DNA from: Methylocystis sp. SC2
Lineage (GTDB): Bacteria > Pseudomonadota > Alphaproteobacteria > Rhizobiales > Beijerinckiaceae
Length of the DNA: 64,000 nt
Reading direction: 5' to 3'
Assembly: GCF_000304315.1 (NCBI RefSeq)
Contig: NC_018485.1
Span: 3,504,501-3,568,500 of the forward strand
Every line of letters begins with the position of its first letter. The first letter of the stretch is position 1. Positions 8,484 to 17,128 of the stretch are shown piece by piece. The notes under the pieces are model-generated. The model was not told the DNA's origin, ran no database searches, and saw only the letters and a program-made list of their open reading frames with translations. A program made the position numbers and the translations under genes.

Positions 8484-11033
8484 ATGTCGATTAGCAAAAA
8501 CAGAAAGAAGTTGAGGTTAGCCGCGTTTGGCGCCGTTGTCGGCGCCGCCTTTAGCGTTCCCGAAATCGCGGGCGCCGAAGACAAAGCGCCCACTCAGGAG
8601 GTTTTGGGAAAAGGGGGTCAGTCGGATAGCGGCGCAAAAACAGCCGCGCCGGAAAAAGCCTCGGTGAAGACGAAGGCCAATGGCGCGGGTGTCGCTGCTG
8701 GTCCCGGAGCGCCAGCGGCCCCGCTGGCAAAGAAGAGCTATTACGTGCCGACGCGCGGCTATCGTTTGGAGCCGCAGCCCGACATTCCGCCCTATGTGCG
8801 CAATCTGGCGAAGACCTACAAGGAATTCGAAGGCATCGACTGGCTGAACGTCGGTCTCGATTCGCGCGTGCGTTTTGAATATCGCAAGGACGACTATCGG
8901 CCGTGGACGAACACGACGACCAATCCGCCGACGTCGCAGCGCAAGTATTTTCCCAATTCGCTTTGGCTGTCGCGCACGCGGGCCTATCTGGGCGTGCAGA
9001 ACATCCTCGATCCCTTTCGATTCGTTCTCGAATTTCAGGACTCGCGCGCCTACAACAGCATCTATGAATATCAGGGCCAGGAGATCAATCAGACGGAGCT
9101 TATTTCGGGCTATGGCGAACTCTTTTTCAAGGACGCCTTCGGCAAGGACGATCTCGGCAATGATCGGCCGCTAACCCTTCGCGCGGGGCGCTTTCACCTC
9201 GAGTTGCTCGACAGACGATTGATCGCCGAGAATGAGTTCCGCAACACGACCAACAACTTTGACGGCTTCCGGATCAAAATCGGCAAGAAGGATAATGATT
9301 GGGACATCGACAGTTTCCTGATGCGGCCGGTTATTCGTTATCCATATCAGTTCGACCGACCTGATTGGCAGAACTGGATCTACGGCAGCGTGTTCAGCAT
9401 CCGGCGCTGGTCGGAATATGCGACGATCCAGCCTTATTTTTTAGGCCGCAAGCAATATGGGGATCCGCTCAATGTCTCGAACGCGCTGAAGTTTCATCGC
9501 GACACTTATGCGCCCGGCCTGCGCGTCTATGGCGTGATCAACGACTTTGATTACGACTTCGACATCAACAAGCAGTTTGGCGAAACCGGCGAATTCCGCC
9601 AGTTGAGGAATGTCCAAAACGCCGTGCAGACGACGGTGCAGCACGACGCCATCGCTTATGCATTCGAGGCGGGCTACACATTTTCAGATCATCCGTGGAA
9701 ACCGCGGATCAGCGCCAACTACGCCTATGGCTCGGGCAACAAGAGTCCGTTCGACAGCGTCAATCAGACCTTCGACATTTTCTACGGCTTCAATCAGCCC
9801 TTCTCGCGCAACGATTATATCGCCTGGAATAACATCAAGGCGCCCAAGGCGCGCATCGAATTTTCGCCGTTCAAGGATCTCCGGATCGATACGGCCTTCA
9901 GCGCCTATTGGCTGGCGAGCGCGGCGGCGGCTTGGGACCGGGCCAATCTCCTTGCGCCGCTCGGCAACAGAGGCACGTTCATCGGCACGGAATATGATCT
10001 GCGTATTCGCTACAAACTGAATCAGTTCATCAATCTGACGGCGAGCTACGCAAGGTTCTGGCCGGGTTCGTTTACCTCGAGCTTTGCGCCGCCGGTCGCG
10101 TTGCAGCCGTTCTTGCCGCAATCTTTTCCCGGACAGACCACGACGACGAATGGCCTGACGGCGCGGCCGACCGACTTCTTTTATCTCGAAGTCTCGGCCA
10201 ACGCCTTTGGCGACGGCAATCCGATCGCCAAGCCGCCGGGCGCGGATTTTCTCGCGCTCGTTTCGCCTGACGGGCCGCCCCCGCCGCCTGCGCCGCCGCC
10301 AAGCTGGCGCGATGTCTACGTCGGCCTCAATGGCGGCGGCGCTTGGTCGAGCCCGCGGTCGATTGTGAATCCCTGGCCTTTCGGCGGCGCAATCGCTAGC
10401 CCAGCAGTCGCGGTCAGCGCGACGCCGATCGATCAGACAAACCATCTCGCCGGCTTCCTCGGCGGATTCCAGATCGGCGCCAATTGGAAGTTCGCCGACA
10501 GCATCCTCGTCGGCGCCGAGGCGGATCTTCACGGCGTTTCCGGCAATACTGACACGAAATGGCGGGCCGCGTTGACCGCCGCGGGCGGCGACAGCTTCGC
10601 CACCTATGCGCAACGCACCGCGACCCTCAACTATCTCGGCACGATCCGCGGTCGATTGGGCTATCTCGTCACCCCGACGCTCGCCCTCTATGGCGCGGGC
10701 GGCATGGCCTATGGCGGCGTCGTTTCCAACGCCGCGATCTTCACTCGAAGAATTGGCGGCGCGATTCAGACGCTCGTCAATCCCGTCTATCAGGACAGCT
10801 TGATCGGCTGGACGGCGGGCGGCGGCGTCGAATGGATGTTTACGCCCGATTGGAGCGTTAAGATCGACTATCTTCGCTACGATCTCGGGGCCGCTGAAGG
10901 GTTCGCTTACGCGGCCCAATCGACCGGCCTTCACGCCTATGGCGCGACAAGCTCGACGCGCTTCAACGGCAATCTCGTGCACGCCGGCGTTAACCGCCAC
11001 TTCGATCTCATCAGCATCGCAAAAGCAAAATAG
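8484..11033 (+). CDS. Alginate-export-type porin fused to an Omp25-like barrel
   Basis: An 849-residue outer-membrane protein. Residues 1-31 form a signal peptide ending in IAGA. An alanine/lysine-rich spacer follows, then an alginate_export (AlgE-like) beta-barrel from about residue 88 to 590, full of alternating aromatic strands (for example RVRFEYRKDDYRPW, PRISANYAYGSGN). A proline-rich linker at about 596-607 (PPPPPAPPP) leads into a second, Omp25/OmpA-type 8-stranded barrel at about 608-849 (DVYVGLNGGGAW, NYLGTIRGRLGY, GWTAGGGVEWMF). The second part resembles the whole protein at 49535-50284. The C-terminus (HFDLISIAKAK) extends past the usual terminal aromatic residue. Two barrels in one chain is unusual; both halves lie in one uninterrupted frame. 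Substrate unknown. Confidence 0.8.
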   Translation: MSISKNRKKLRLAAFGAVVGAAFSVPEIAGAEDKAPTQEVLGKGGQSDSGAKTAAPEKASVKTKANGAGVAAGPGAPAAPLAKKSYYVPTRGYRLEPQPDIPPYVRNLAKTYKEFEGIDWLNVGLDSRVRFEYRKDDYRPWTNTTTNPPTSQRKYFPNSLWLSRTRAYLGVQNILDPFRFVLEFQDSRAYNSIYEYQGQEINQTELISGYGELFFKDAFGKDDLGNDRPLTLRAGRFHLELLDRRLIAENEFRNTTNNFDGFRIKIGKKDNDWDIDSFLMRPVIRYPYQFDRPDWQNWIYGSVFSIRRWSEYATIQPYFLGRKQYGDPLNVSNALKFHRDTYAPGLRVYGVINDFDYDFDINKQFGETGEFRQLRNVQNAVQTTVQHDAIAYAFEAGYTFSDHPWKPRISANYAYGSGNKSPFDSVNQTFDIFYGFNQPFSRNDYIAWNNIKAPKARIEFSPFKDLRIDTAFSAYWLASAAAAWDRANLLAPLGNRGTFIGTEYDLRIRYKLNQFINLTASYARFWPGSFTSSFAPPVALQPFLPQSFPGQTTTTNGLTARPTDFFYLEVSANAFGDGNPIAKPPGADFLALVSPDGPPPPPAPPPSWRDVYVGLNGGGAWSSPRSIVNPWPFGGAIASPAVAVSATPIDQTNHLAGFLGGFQIGANWKFADSILVGAEADLHGVSGNTDTKWRAALTAAGGDSFATYAQRTATLNYLGTIRGRLGYLVTPTLALYGAGGMAYGGVVSNAAIFTRRIGGAIQTLVNPVYQDSLIGWTAGGGVEWMFTPDWSVKIDYLRYDLGAAEGFAYAAQSTGLHAYGATSSTRFNGNLVHAGVNRHFDLISIAKAK

Positions 11034-11222
11034 GCTCGAGCTGAAGGCCAAGCCCGCGCGAGCAGCGCCAGTGCGCGACTGAAGCGTGCGTGAAGAGCCG
11101 CTCCAGTCGCGCTCTCGCCGTCAAATTTGTTCGGCCGGGAACTGCGATTGCGGCTGCACAGTTCAACACTGCGCCTGCCATGGTGGAAGAAAAATTTGGC
11201 GAGGTCGCTGAAAGGTCGACAC

Positions 11223-12119
11223 GTGCCGCTGCCCGAACAGCACCTGCAGACCTCCCAAGAGGCGCCTGTGCCTCCGGGCCAAGCCGCTCCGCGCGCGCCG
11301 GCAGATTCGGGCGACGTAAAGGGCATCACGAAGCGTGAGATTATCGATATCGAGGAGAGAGCGCAGCCGCGCACGCCCGTCATTTACGAGGTGGTGCGTC
11401 GCATGGGCGAAGAAGAACTTGCGCGCCCGGCAGTGTCGCTCTGGTGGTCCGGCGTGGCGGCAGGTCTTTCGATAAGCTTCTCGCTGCTCGCGCAGGCGGT
11501 GCTTCAAACGCATCTTCCTGAGAAGAGTTGGACTCCTTTAGTCGTCGCGGCCGGCTACCCAGCCGGCTTTTTGCTGGTCGTTCTCTCGCGCCAGCAGCTC
11601 TTCACCGAGAATACGATCACAGCCGTGTTGCCGCTGTTCAAGAGCTTCACCGCGCTGAATCTCGGTCGCGTCATTCGACTATGGAGCGTCGTCTTCGCCG
11701 CGAATATGCTCGGCGCTTTCGTCGCCGCTCTGTTCTTTGCGTTCACGCCCGCGCTTTCGGCGGAACTGCGCGACGGCGCCTTCGAGATCAGCCGCCAGAT
11801 GCTGACGAACAGCCCAGGCGAGATGTTTTTCCGGGGTATTCCTTCCGGCTTCCTGATCGCGGCGATGGTCTGGCTCGTACCCAATGCCGACACGGCCCGA
11901 TTTCATATGATCAGCCTGTTGACCTATCTCATCGCGGTGGGCGGCTTCACCCATATCGTCGCGGGAGGCGTCGAGGCCTTTCTTCTTGTATTAACGGGCG
12001 AACTTACGACGGGGGCGCTGGTTGGCAATTTCATCATGCCCGTCCTGGTCGGCAACATCATCGGCGGAACCGTGCTGTTCGCGCTAATCTCATACGCTCA
12101 AGTCATGAGAGAAATCTGA
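11223..12119 (+). CDS. Formate/nitrite transporter (FNT) family channel
   Basis: A 298-residue inner-membrane protein with about six hydrophobic segments starting near residue 65. Family motifs include RQQLFTENTITAVLPLF and HIVAGGVEAFLL, matching the two re-entrant loops of FNT channels that conduct formate, nitrite or hydrosulfide. The cytoplasmic N-terminal stretch is polar (residues 1-60). GTG 11223 is preferred because GAAAGG lies 7 bases upstream; an in-frame TTG at 11127 is the alternative. It lies 283 bases upstream of the hydrogenase operon on the same strand, so its substrate may be formate, but the sequence does not settle this. Confidence 0.82.
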   Translation: MPLPEQHLQTSQEAPVPPGQAAPRAPADSGDVKGITKREIIDIEERAQPRTPVIYEVVRRMGEEELARPAVSLWWSGVAAGLSISFSLLAQAVLQTHLPEKSWTPLVVAAGYPAGFLLVVLSRQQLFTENTITAVLPLFKSFTALNLGRVIRLWSVVFAANMLGAFVAALFFAFTPALSAELRDGAFEISRQMLTNSPGEMFFRGIPSGFLIAAMVWLVPNADTARFHMISLLTYLIAVGGFTHIVAGGVEAFLLVLTGELTTGALVGNFIMPVLVGNIIGGTVLFALISYAQVMREI

Positions 12120-12402
12120 AGGCTGCGAGATTCTCGACAAGACGCGAACGCCTCGCAGGGCGTTGCGCGGATCGACCCGGCGCGTCAAATCGCTCCCGCG
12201 CTGTTGCGCGCAAGAGCTGCGCATTTTGCTCCTTCCTAGGAACATTTCTCAAGTTCCAGAGTTTCCTTTGCGCCGTGACAGGCCTGTACGCCGCCGCTGC
12301 GCATCGGCAGGGGCGCGTCGCGGCCGATCGCCAGCAATAGCTGAACAGGTGGCCCTGGTAGAAGCTTTCCGTCGCCACGTCTTTTGGTGAAAGGATTGAC
12401 CG

Positions 12403-13488
12403 ATGGCTCCAGATCCCGATCCCGTGCCAAAAGGAAAAGACCGGCCTCCATCCACAATCGAAGAGCTTGATGTGCTCTGGTTGACGGCGGGACTCAGTTG
12501 CGACGGCGACTCGGTCTCAATCACCGCCGCCAGCGAACCAAGCATAGAAGACGTCATTCTCGGAGCGATCCCCGGCCTGCCGAAGGTGCGCTTGCACAAT
12601 GCAGTGCTCTCCTACGAAGTGGGCGATGACTTCATGAAGGCCTTCCATCAAGGCGCGCGGGGCGAACTCGAAAACTTCGTGCTTGTGGTCGAGGGATCCA
12701 TCCCGAACGAGAAGCTGAGCGGCGACGGCTATTGGGCGGCGATCGGGACGGACGCCGCGACCGGCCAGCCAATCAGAACCACCGAATGGATCGACCGTTT
12801 GGCGCCAAAGGCGCTCGCCGTAATCGGCGCCGGAACTTGCGCCACCTATGGCGGCGTCCATGCGATGAAGGGCAATCCCACCGGCTGCATGGGCCTTCAG
12901 GACTATCTGGGCGCCGAGTGGAAATCAAAAGCCGGTCTGCCGATCGTCAATGTACCGGGCTGTCCTGTGCAGCCGGACAATTTCATGGAGACGTTCCTCT
13001 ATCTGCTGCGCCAGCTCGCCGGTCTCGCGCCGATGATACCTGTCGACAGACACGGCCGCCCGCGCTGGCTGTTTGGTCCGACAGTTCATGAGGGATGCGA
13101 CCGCGCCGCTTATTACGAAGAGGCCGATTTCGCGCAAGAATATGGCTCTCGGAAGTGCCTGGTGAAGATCGGCTGCTGGGGCCCGGTTGTTCAATGCAAC
13201 GTGCCCAAGCGCGGTTGGATCGCGGGTCTCGGCGGCTGTCCGAATGTCGGCGGCATCTGCATCGGCTGCACCATGCCGGGCTTTCCCGACAAGTTCATGC
13301 CCTTCATGGACGAACCGCCCGGCGCCCGCATCTCATCGGTTCTCATCAAGCCTTACGGCGTGCTGATCCGCAATTTGCGGAAGATCACCAATCACACGCT
13401 CAACAAGGAGCCAAGGTGGCGCAACAGGCAGCCGACCTACACAACCGGTTACGAGCCTGATCGGCCGAACAAGACTCATCCACTCTAG
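12403..13488 (+). CDS. hhyS: Group 1h (actinobacterial-type) [NiFe] hydrogenase small subunit
   Basis: The electron-transfer subunit of a high-affinity, oxygen-tolerant uptake hydrogenase, 361 residues. No Tat signal is present, as is usual for this group. In the proximal cluster motif the second cysteine is replaced by aspartate (C33-D-G-D36). This matches the 3Cys-1Asp [4Fe-4S] cluster known from the Ralstonia eutropha actinobacterial-type enzyme. Further ligand motifs are GAGTCATYGG, VPGCPVQPDN, the VHEGCDR histidine region, KIGCWGPVVQCNVP and GGICIGCTMPGFPDKF. GAAAGGA precedes ATG 12403 by 7 bases. It is first in an operon running to 25985; the large subunit starts 17 bases after its stop. 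Confidence 0.95.
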   Translation: MAPDPDPVPKGKDRPPSTIEELDVLWLTAGLSCDGDSVSITAASEPSIEDVILGAIPGLPKVRLHNAVLSYEVGDDFMKAFHQGARGELENFVLVVEGSIPNEKLSGDGYWAAIGTDAATGQPIRTTEWIDRLAPKALAVIGAGTCATYGGVHAMKGNPTGCMGLQDYLGAEWKSKAGLPIVNVPGCPVQPDNFMETFLYLLRQLAGLAPMIPVDRHGRPRWLFGPTVHEGCDRAAYYEEADFAQEYGSRKCLVKIGCWGPVVQCNVPKRGWIAGLGGCPNVGGICIGCTMPGFPDKFMPFMDEPPGARISSVLIKPYGVLIRNLRKITNHTLNKEPRWRNRQPTYTTGYEPDRPNKTHPL

Positions 13489-13505
13489 TTAAGGGATTCG
13501 CGACC

Positions 13506-15326
13506 ATGGTCGACCTCGCAACCCGTCCTGCCGCGCCTCCGCGCGCCAATAAAGCGTCGCCCAATCTCGTCGAGATGAATTGGGATCCGATTACCCGAAT
13601 CGTCGGCAGTCTCGGAATTTTCACCAAAATCGATTTCGACAACCGCCAGGTCGCCGAATGTCACAGCACGTCGTCGATCTTTCGCGGCTACAGCATTTTC
13701 ATGAAGGGCAAAGATCCTCGTGATTCCCACTTCATCACCAGCCGCATCTGTGGAATCTGCGGCGACAATCACGCGACGTGCTCCGTCTATGCGCAGAATA
13801 TGGCCTACGGGATCAAGCCGCCGCCGCTCGCCGACTGGATCATCAATCTGGGCGAAGCCGCGGAATATATGTTCGACCACAACATCTTTCAGGACAATCT
13901 CGTCGGGGTCGATTTCTGCGAGCAGATGGTCAAGGAAACCAATCCAAGCGTCTGGGCCAAGGCGCAACGGACTCCGGCGCGGAACGCAGACGCTCACGGC
14001 TATCGCACGATCGCCGAGATCATGACCGCGCTCAATCCGTTTTCCGGCGAATTCTACCGTGAGACATTGATTGTGAGCCGCTACACGCGTGAGATGTTCA
14101 GCCTGATGGAGGGGCGCCATGTGCACCCCTCCACTCTTTATCCCGGCGGCGTCGGCACCGTGCCGTCGAACCAACTCTTTACCGAATATCTGACGCGACT
14201 CGTGCGCTACGCCGAATTCATGAAAAAATGCGTGCCGCTGCACGATGATCTGTTCGACTTCTTTTATGACGCGCTGCCCGGCTACGAGGAGGTTGGACGT
14301 CGGCGGATTCTGCTGGGGTGCTGGGGCGCGTTTCAGGATCCGAACCATTGCGACTACAATTACAAGCACATGACCGACTGGGGTCGAAAAATGTTCGTCA
14401 CTCCAGGCGTTGTCGTCGACGGCAAGCTTGTCACGACCGATCTCGTCGACATCAATCTGCAGATTCGAATCCTGCGCGGGCAGTCCTACTATGATGGGTG
14501 GGACGATTGCGAAACCTTCGTCAAGACGGACCCGCTGGGCAATCCGGTCGACCAAAAGCACCCATGGAATCAGACGACGATTCCAAGACCGCAGAAGCGA
14601 GATTTCGACAAGAACTATTCCTGGGTGATGTGTCCGCGCTGGCTCGACAAGAGCAGCGGAGATCATCTGCCGCTCGACACCGGCGGCGGCGCCTTCGCGC
14701 GTCTGTTCTCCACGGCGCTGGCGGGGCTCGTCGACATGAAAGGCTATGTCAAAGCGACGGGCGACAGCGTGAAGATCAATCTTCCCAAGACGGCGCTCAA
14801 GCCTGCGGTCGAGTTTGAATGGAAGGTTCCAAAGTGGAGCAACGCGATCGAACGCGATCGGGCGCGCACCTATTTCCAAGCCTACTGCGCCGCGGCGGCG
14901 TATTATTTCCTGGAACAGGCCTTCGGAGAAATACAGGCGGGCCGCACAAAGACCTTTACGCCATTCGAGGTTCCCGATGAGGCGATCGGCTGCGGCTTCC
15001 ACGAGGCGGTGCGCGGCGTGCTGTCGCATCATCTCGTCATAAGAGACAAGAAGATCGCCAATTACCATCCCTATCCTCCGACGCCGTGGAACGCGACGCC
15101 GCGAGATGATTTCGGAACGCCTGGACCTTACGAGGACGCGGTTCAGAATACCCCGATCTTCGAAGAGAACGGTCCGGACAAGTTTAAGGGCATCGACATC
15201 ATGCGCGCTGTGCGCAGTTTCGATCCTTGTCTGCCATGCGGCGTGCACATGTATGTGGGCGGCGGCAAAACCGTTAAGACCACGCATTCGCCGATGTTCG
15301 GCGCGTCGCGAAAGCCGTCGCCATGA
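13506..15326 (+). CDS. hhyL: Group 1h [NiFe] hydrogenase large (catalytic) subunit
   Basis: The NiFe active-site subunit, 606 residues. The N-terminal motif RICGICGDNHA supplies C82 and C85, and the C-terminal motif DPCLPCGVH supplies C575 and C578. The protein continues 25 residues past H581, the expected site where a maturation protease cuts after nickel insertion; the protease gene is encoded downstream at 18480. The motifs and the neighbouring genes place it in the high-affinity group (1h, also called group 5), which oxidises H2 at atmospheric levels in other bacteria. Its stop overlaps the next start (ATGA). Confidence 0.95.
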   Translation: MVDLATRPAAPPRANKASPNLVEMNWDPITRIVGSLGIFTKIDFDNRQVAECHSTSSIFRGYSIFMKGKDPRDSHFITSRICGICGDNHATCSVYAQNMAYGIKPPPLADWIINLGEAAEYMFDHNIFQDNLVGVDFCEQMVKETNPSVWAKAQRTPARNADAHGYRTIAEIMTALNPFSGEFYRETLIVSRYTREMFSLMEGRHVHPSTLYPGGVGTVPSNQLFTEYLTRLVRYAEFMKKCVPLHDDLFDFFYDALPGYEEVGRRRILLGCWGAFQDPNHCDYNYKHMTDWGRKMFVTPGVVVDGKLVTTDLVDINLQIRILRGQSYYDGWDDCETFVKTDPLGNPVDQKHPWNQTTIPRPQKRDFDKNYSWVMCPRWLDKSSGDHLPLDTGGGAFARLFSTALAGLVDMKGYVKATGDSVKINLPKTALKPAVEFEWKVPKWSNAIERDRARTYFQAYCAAAAYYFLEQAFGEIQAGRTKTFTPFEVPDEAIGCGFHEAVRGVLSHHLVIRDKKIANYHPYPPTPWNATPRDDFGTPGPYEDAVQNTPIFEENGPDKFKGIDIMRAVRSFDPCLPCGVHMYVGGGKTVKTTHSPMFGASRKPSP

Positions 15327-15844
15327 ATGGAGAGGCGCGCGAGACGGAGACGCTGGAGCAGTCTCTGGTCCGGCTCGAGAAGCTGACGGCCGCGCTAGAG
15401 GGAATCGCGGACGGGACGGGGCGGCAGGCGGCGCGTGAGTTGCTGGCGCTCATGCTCGATCTGCACGCGCGTTCGCTCGCGCGACTCAGCGCGATCATTG
15501 CGGCGTCGAACGATGGCGCCGCCTTACTCGAGAAGATCGTCGAGGATCGGGACCTTCGGGCGATATTTCTCCTCCACGGGCTGCATCCGCAGAGCGTGGA
15601 GGATCGTCTACAGGATGTCATCGCGCGCATGCTGCCGCAGTGGAGCGCACGCGGCCTCCATGTGAGCCTCATGAGCGCGGGTAAAGCCTTTGCGATGGTT
15701 CAGCTGCAAAGGAATGGCGTTGCTGAGCCTACCGACCAGCTGCGGCTGGAGATCGAGAACGCGCTCACCGACGCCGCGCCCGACCTCGACGATATTTTGA
15801 TCGAAATGGACATGACAGCCCTTTACGCAGAGACCGCCGCCTAG
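15323..15844 (+). CDS. NifU C-terminal-like protein without cysteines, hydrogenase accessory
   Basis: A 173-residue protein. The N-terminal half is helical. The C-terminal part from about residue 90 (HPQSVEDRLQDVIARMLPQWSARGLHVSL, then LRLEIENALTDAAPDLDDILIEM) follows the pattern of the NifU C-terminal Fe-S scaffold domain. However, the CxxC pair that would bind the cluster is absent and the protein has no cysteine at all. NifU-like genes sit beside actinobacterial-type hydrogenase genes in other genomes, so it is probably a dedicated accessory protein. A structural rather than cluster-carrying role is inferred. Overlaps hhyL by 4 bases. Confidence 0.7.
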   Translation: MNGEARETETLEQSLVRLEKLTAALEGIADGTGRQAARELLALMLDLHARSLARLSAIIAASNDGAALLEKIVEDRDLRAIFLLHGLHPQSVEDRLQDVIARMLPQWSARGLHVSLMSAGKAFAMVQLQRNGVAEPTDQLRLEIENALTDAAPDLDDILIEMDMTALYAETAA

Positions 15845-15864
15845 CCACAAAGAGGCGCGAGCGC

Positions 15865-16488
15865 ATGGAAAGAATAGAATCGGGAAATTGGGCGTCTCGG
15901 CTGCGGCGCTTCGTGCGCGCGAGCGAAGAAGAGCATTGCGAGTTCTGTTCGAAGACGATCGCGTCTCGGCACGCGCATTTGGTCGAACGCGCGACGCGAA
16001 AATTCTTTTGCGCTTGTCCCCAATGTGCGTTCCTCTTGGGAGGGGGAGAGCGGTTTGCGGCCTTGCGCTCGCGCGCCGATGCGCTGCGCGACTTCGATCT
16101 GAGCGACGACGAATGGGAGGCTTTTCGCATCCCCATCGATCTTGCCTTCGTCTTCCGCAGCACGCCGGCCCAGGGTGCCGTGGCGATCTATCCAGGTCCG
16201 GCGGGAGCGATTGAGTCTCCTTTCGCTGCGGATGGCTGGTCGCGACTGATCGCCGCCAATCCGACGCTGGCCGACCTCGATCCCGACGTCGAGGCGCTGC
16301 TCGTCAATCGAATGAATGGCGCACGGGAATATTATCTCGTGTCGATTGATCGCTGCTATGCGCTCGTCGGGCTGATCCGAAGGCATTGGCGCGGACTGTC
16401 GGGCGGCGCAGAGGTTTGGGAGGCGGTGCGGGACTATTTCGGGACGCTGCGAGACGACGTCGAGACGAAGGACCGGGTTCATGGTTGA
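15865..16488 (+). CDS. Hydrogenase-cluster protein with N-terminal zinc-ribbon-like motif (DUF5947 type)
   Basis: A 207-residue protein with four spaced cysteines near the N-terminus: EHCEFCSKTI (CxxC), then FFCACPQC. The arrangement suggests a zinc ribbon or Fe-S site at about residues 24-54. The rest (from DDEWEAFRIPIDLAF to the conserved REYYLVSIDRCYALVGLIRRHWRG) matches my memory of DUF5947, a family found in actinobacterial-type hydrogenase clusters. Function unknown; a role in assembly or electron transfer is plausible. It begins 20 bases after the NifU-like gene and overlaps the following gene by 8 bases. Confidence 0.7.
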   Translation: MERIESGNWASRLRRFVRASEEEHCEFCSKTIASRHAHLVERATRKFFCACPQCAFLLGGGERFAALRSRADALRDFDLSDDEWEAFRIPIDLAFVFRSTPAQGAVAIYPGPAGAIESPFAADGWSRLIAANPTLADLDPDVEALLVNRMNGAREYYLVSIDRCYALVGLIRRHWRGLSGGAEVWEAVRDYFGTLRDDVETKDRVHG

Positions 16489-17128
16489 TCTCGACTTTCG
16501 CATTGAAGACGTCAAAGTCGAGAAATATTCGGCGGCGCCGCTGCTGCTGTTCGCGTTGCATGTCGTAAACAAGACTCCGGATCTTCCCATTCTCAACGTG
16601 ATGTTGAACTGCCAGATCCGCATCGAGCCGGCGCGGCGGCGCTATGAAGGCGATGAGCACGATCGGCTTTCCGATCTTTTCGGTCAGCCGTCGCGCTGGG
16701 GCGAGACCTTGCGGAGTTTCCTTTGGACGCATGCGAGCGTTTCCGTTCCCGCCGTCAATCCCGAGCGCATGGTCGATCTGCCGGCGCCTTGCAGCTATGA
16801 CTTCAACATCGCCGCGACGAAATATTTTCATGGCCTGGAGCAGGGCGACGTTCCGCTCAATTTTCTGTTCTGCGGCTCGGTTTTTTACCGCGACAGCGAC
16901 GGTCGGCTGCAAATCGAGCAGGTCGCCTGGAGCAAGGAATGCGCCTATCGGCTGCCCTTAGGCGTATGGCGCGCGATGATGGATCATTATTATCCGCAGA
17001 GCATGTGGCTCTGCCTGCATCGGAACGCTTTTGACGATCTGGACCGGTACCGGCGCCGGCAAGGACTTCCGACATTCGAACGCGCCTTGCAGGCGCTACT
17101 CGAAGCGAACGCGGCGGAGGCGACATGA
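16481..17128 (+). CDS. Hydrogenase-cluster protein of unknown function (DUF6084 type)
   Basis: A 215-residue protein without signal peptide or membrane span. It begins with a beta-rich region (LDFRIEDVKVEKYSAAPLLLFALHV). Aromatic motifs follow (SFLWTHASVSVP, SYDFNIAATKYFHGL, NFLFCGSVFYRD), and the protein ends in YYPQSMWLCLHRNAFDDLDRYRRRQGLPTF. It resembles a conserved family (I believe DUF6084) seen only beside actinobacterial-type hydrogenases. Its overlaps with both neighbours (8 and 4 bases) imply coupled expression with the structural genes. The molecular role is unknown. Confidence 0.68.
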   Translation: MVDLDFRIEDVKVEKYSAAPLLLFALHVVNKTPDLPILNVMLNCQIRIEPARRRYEGDEHDRLSDLFGQPSRWGETLRSFLWTHASVSVPAVNPERMVDLPAPCSYDFNIAATKYFHGLEQGDVPLNFLFCGSVFYRDSDGRLQIEQVAWSKECAYRLPLGVWRAMMDHYYPQSMWLCLHRNAFDDLDRYRRRQGLPTFERALQALLEANAAEAT

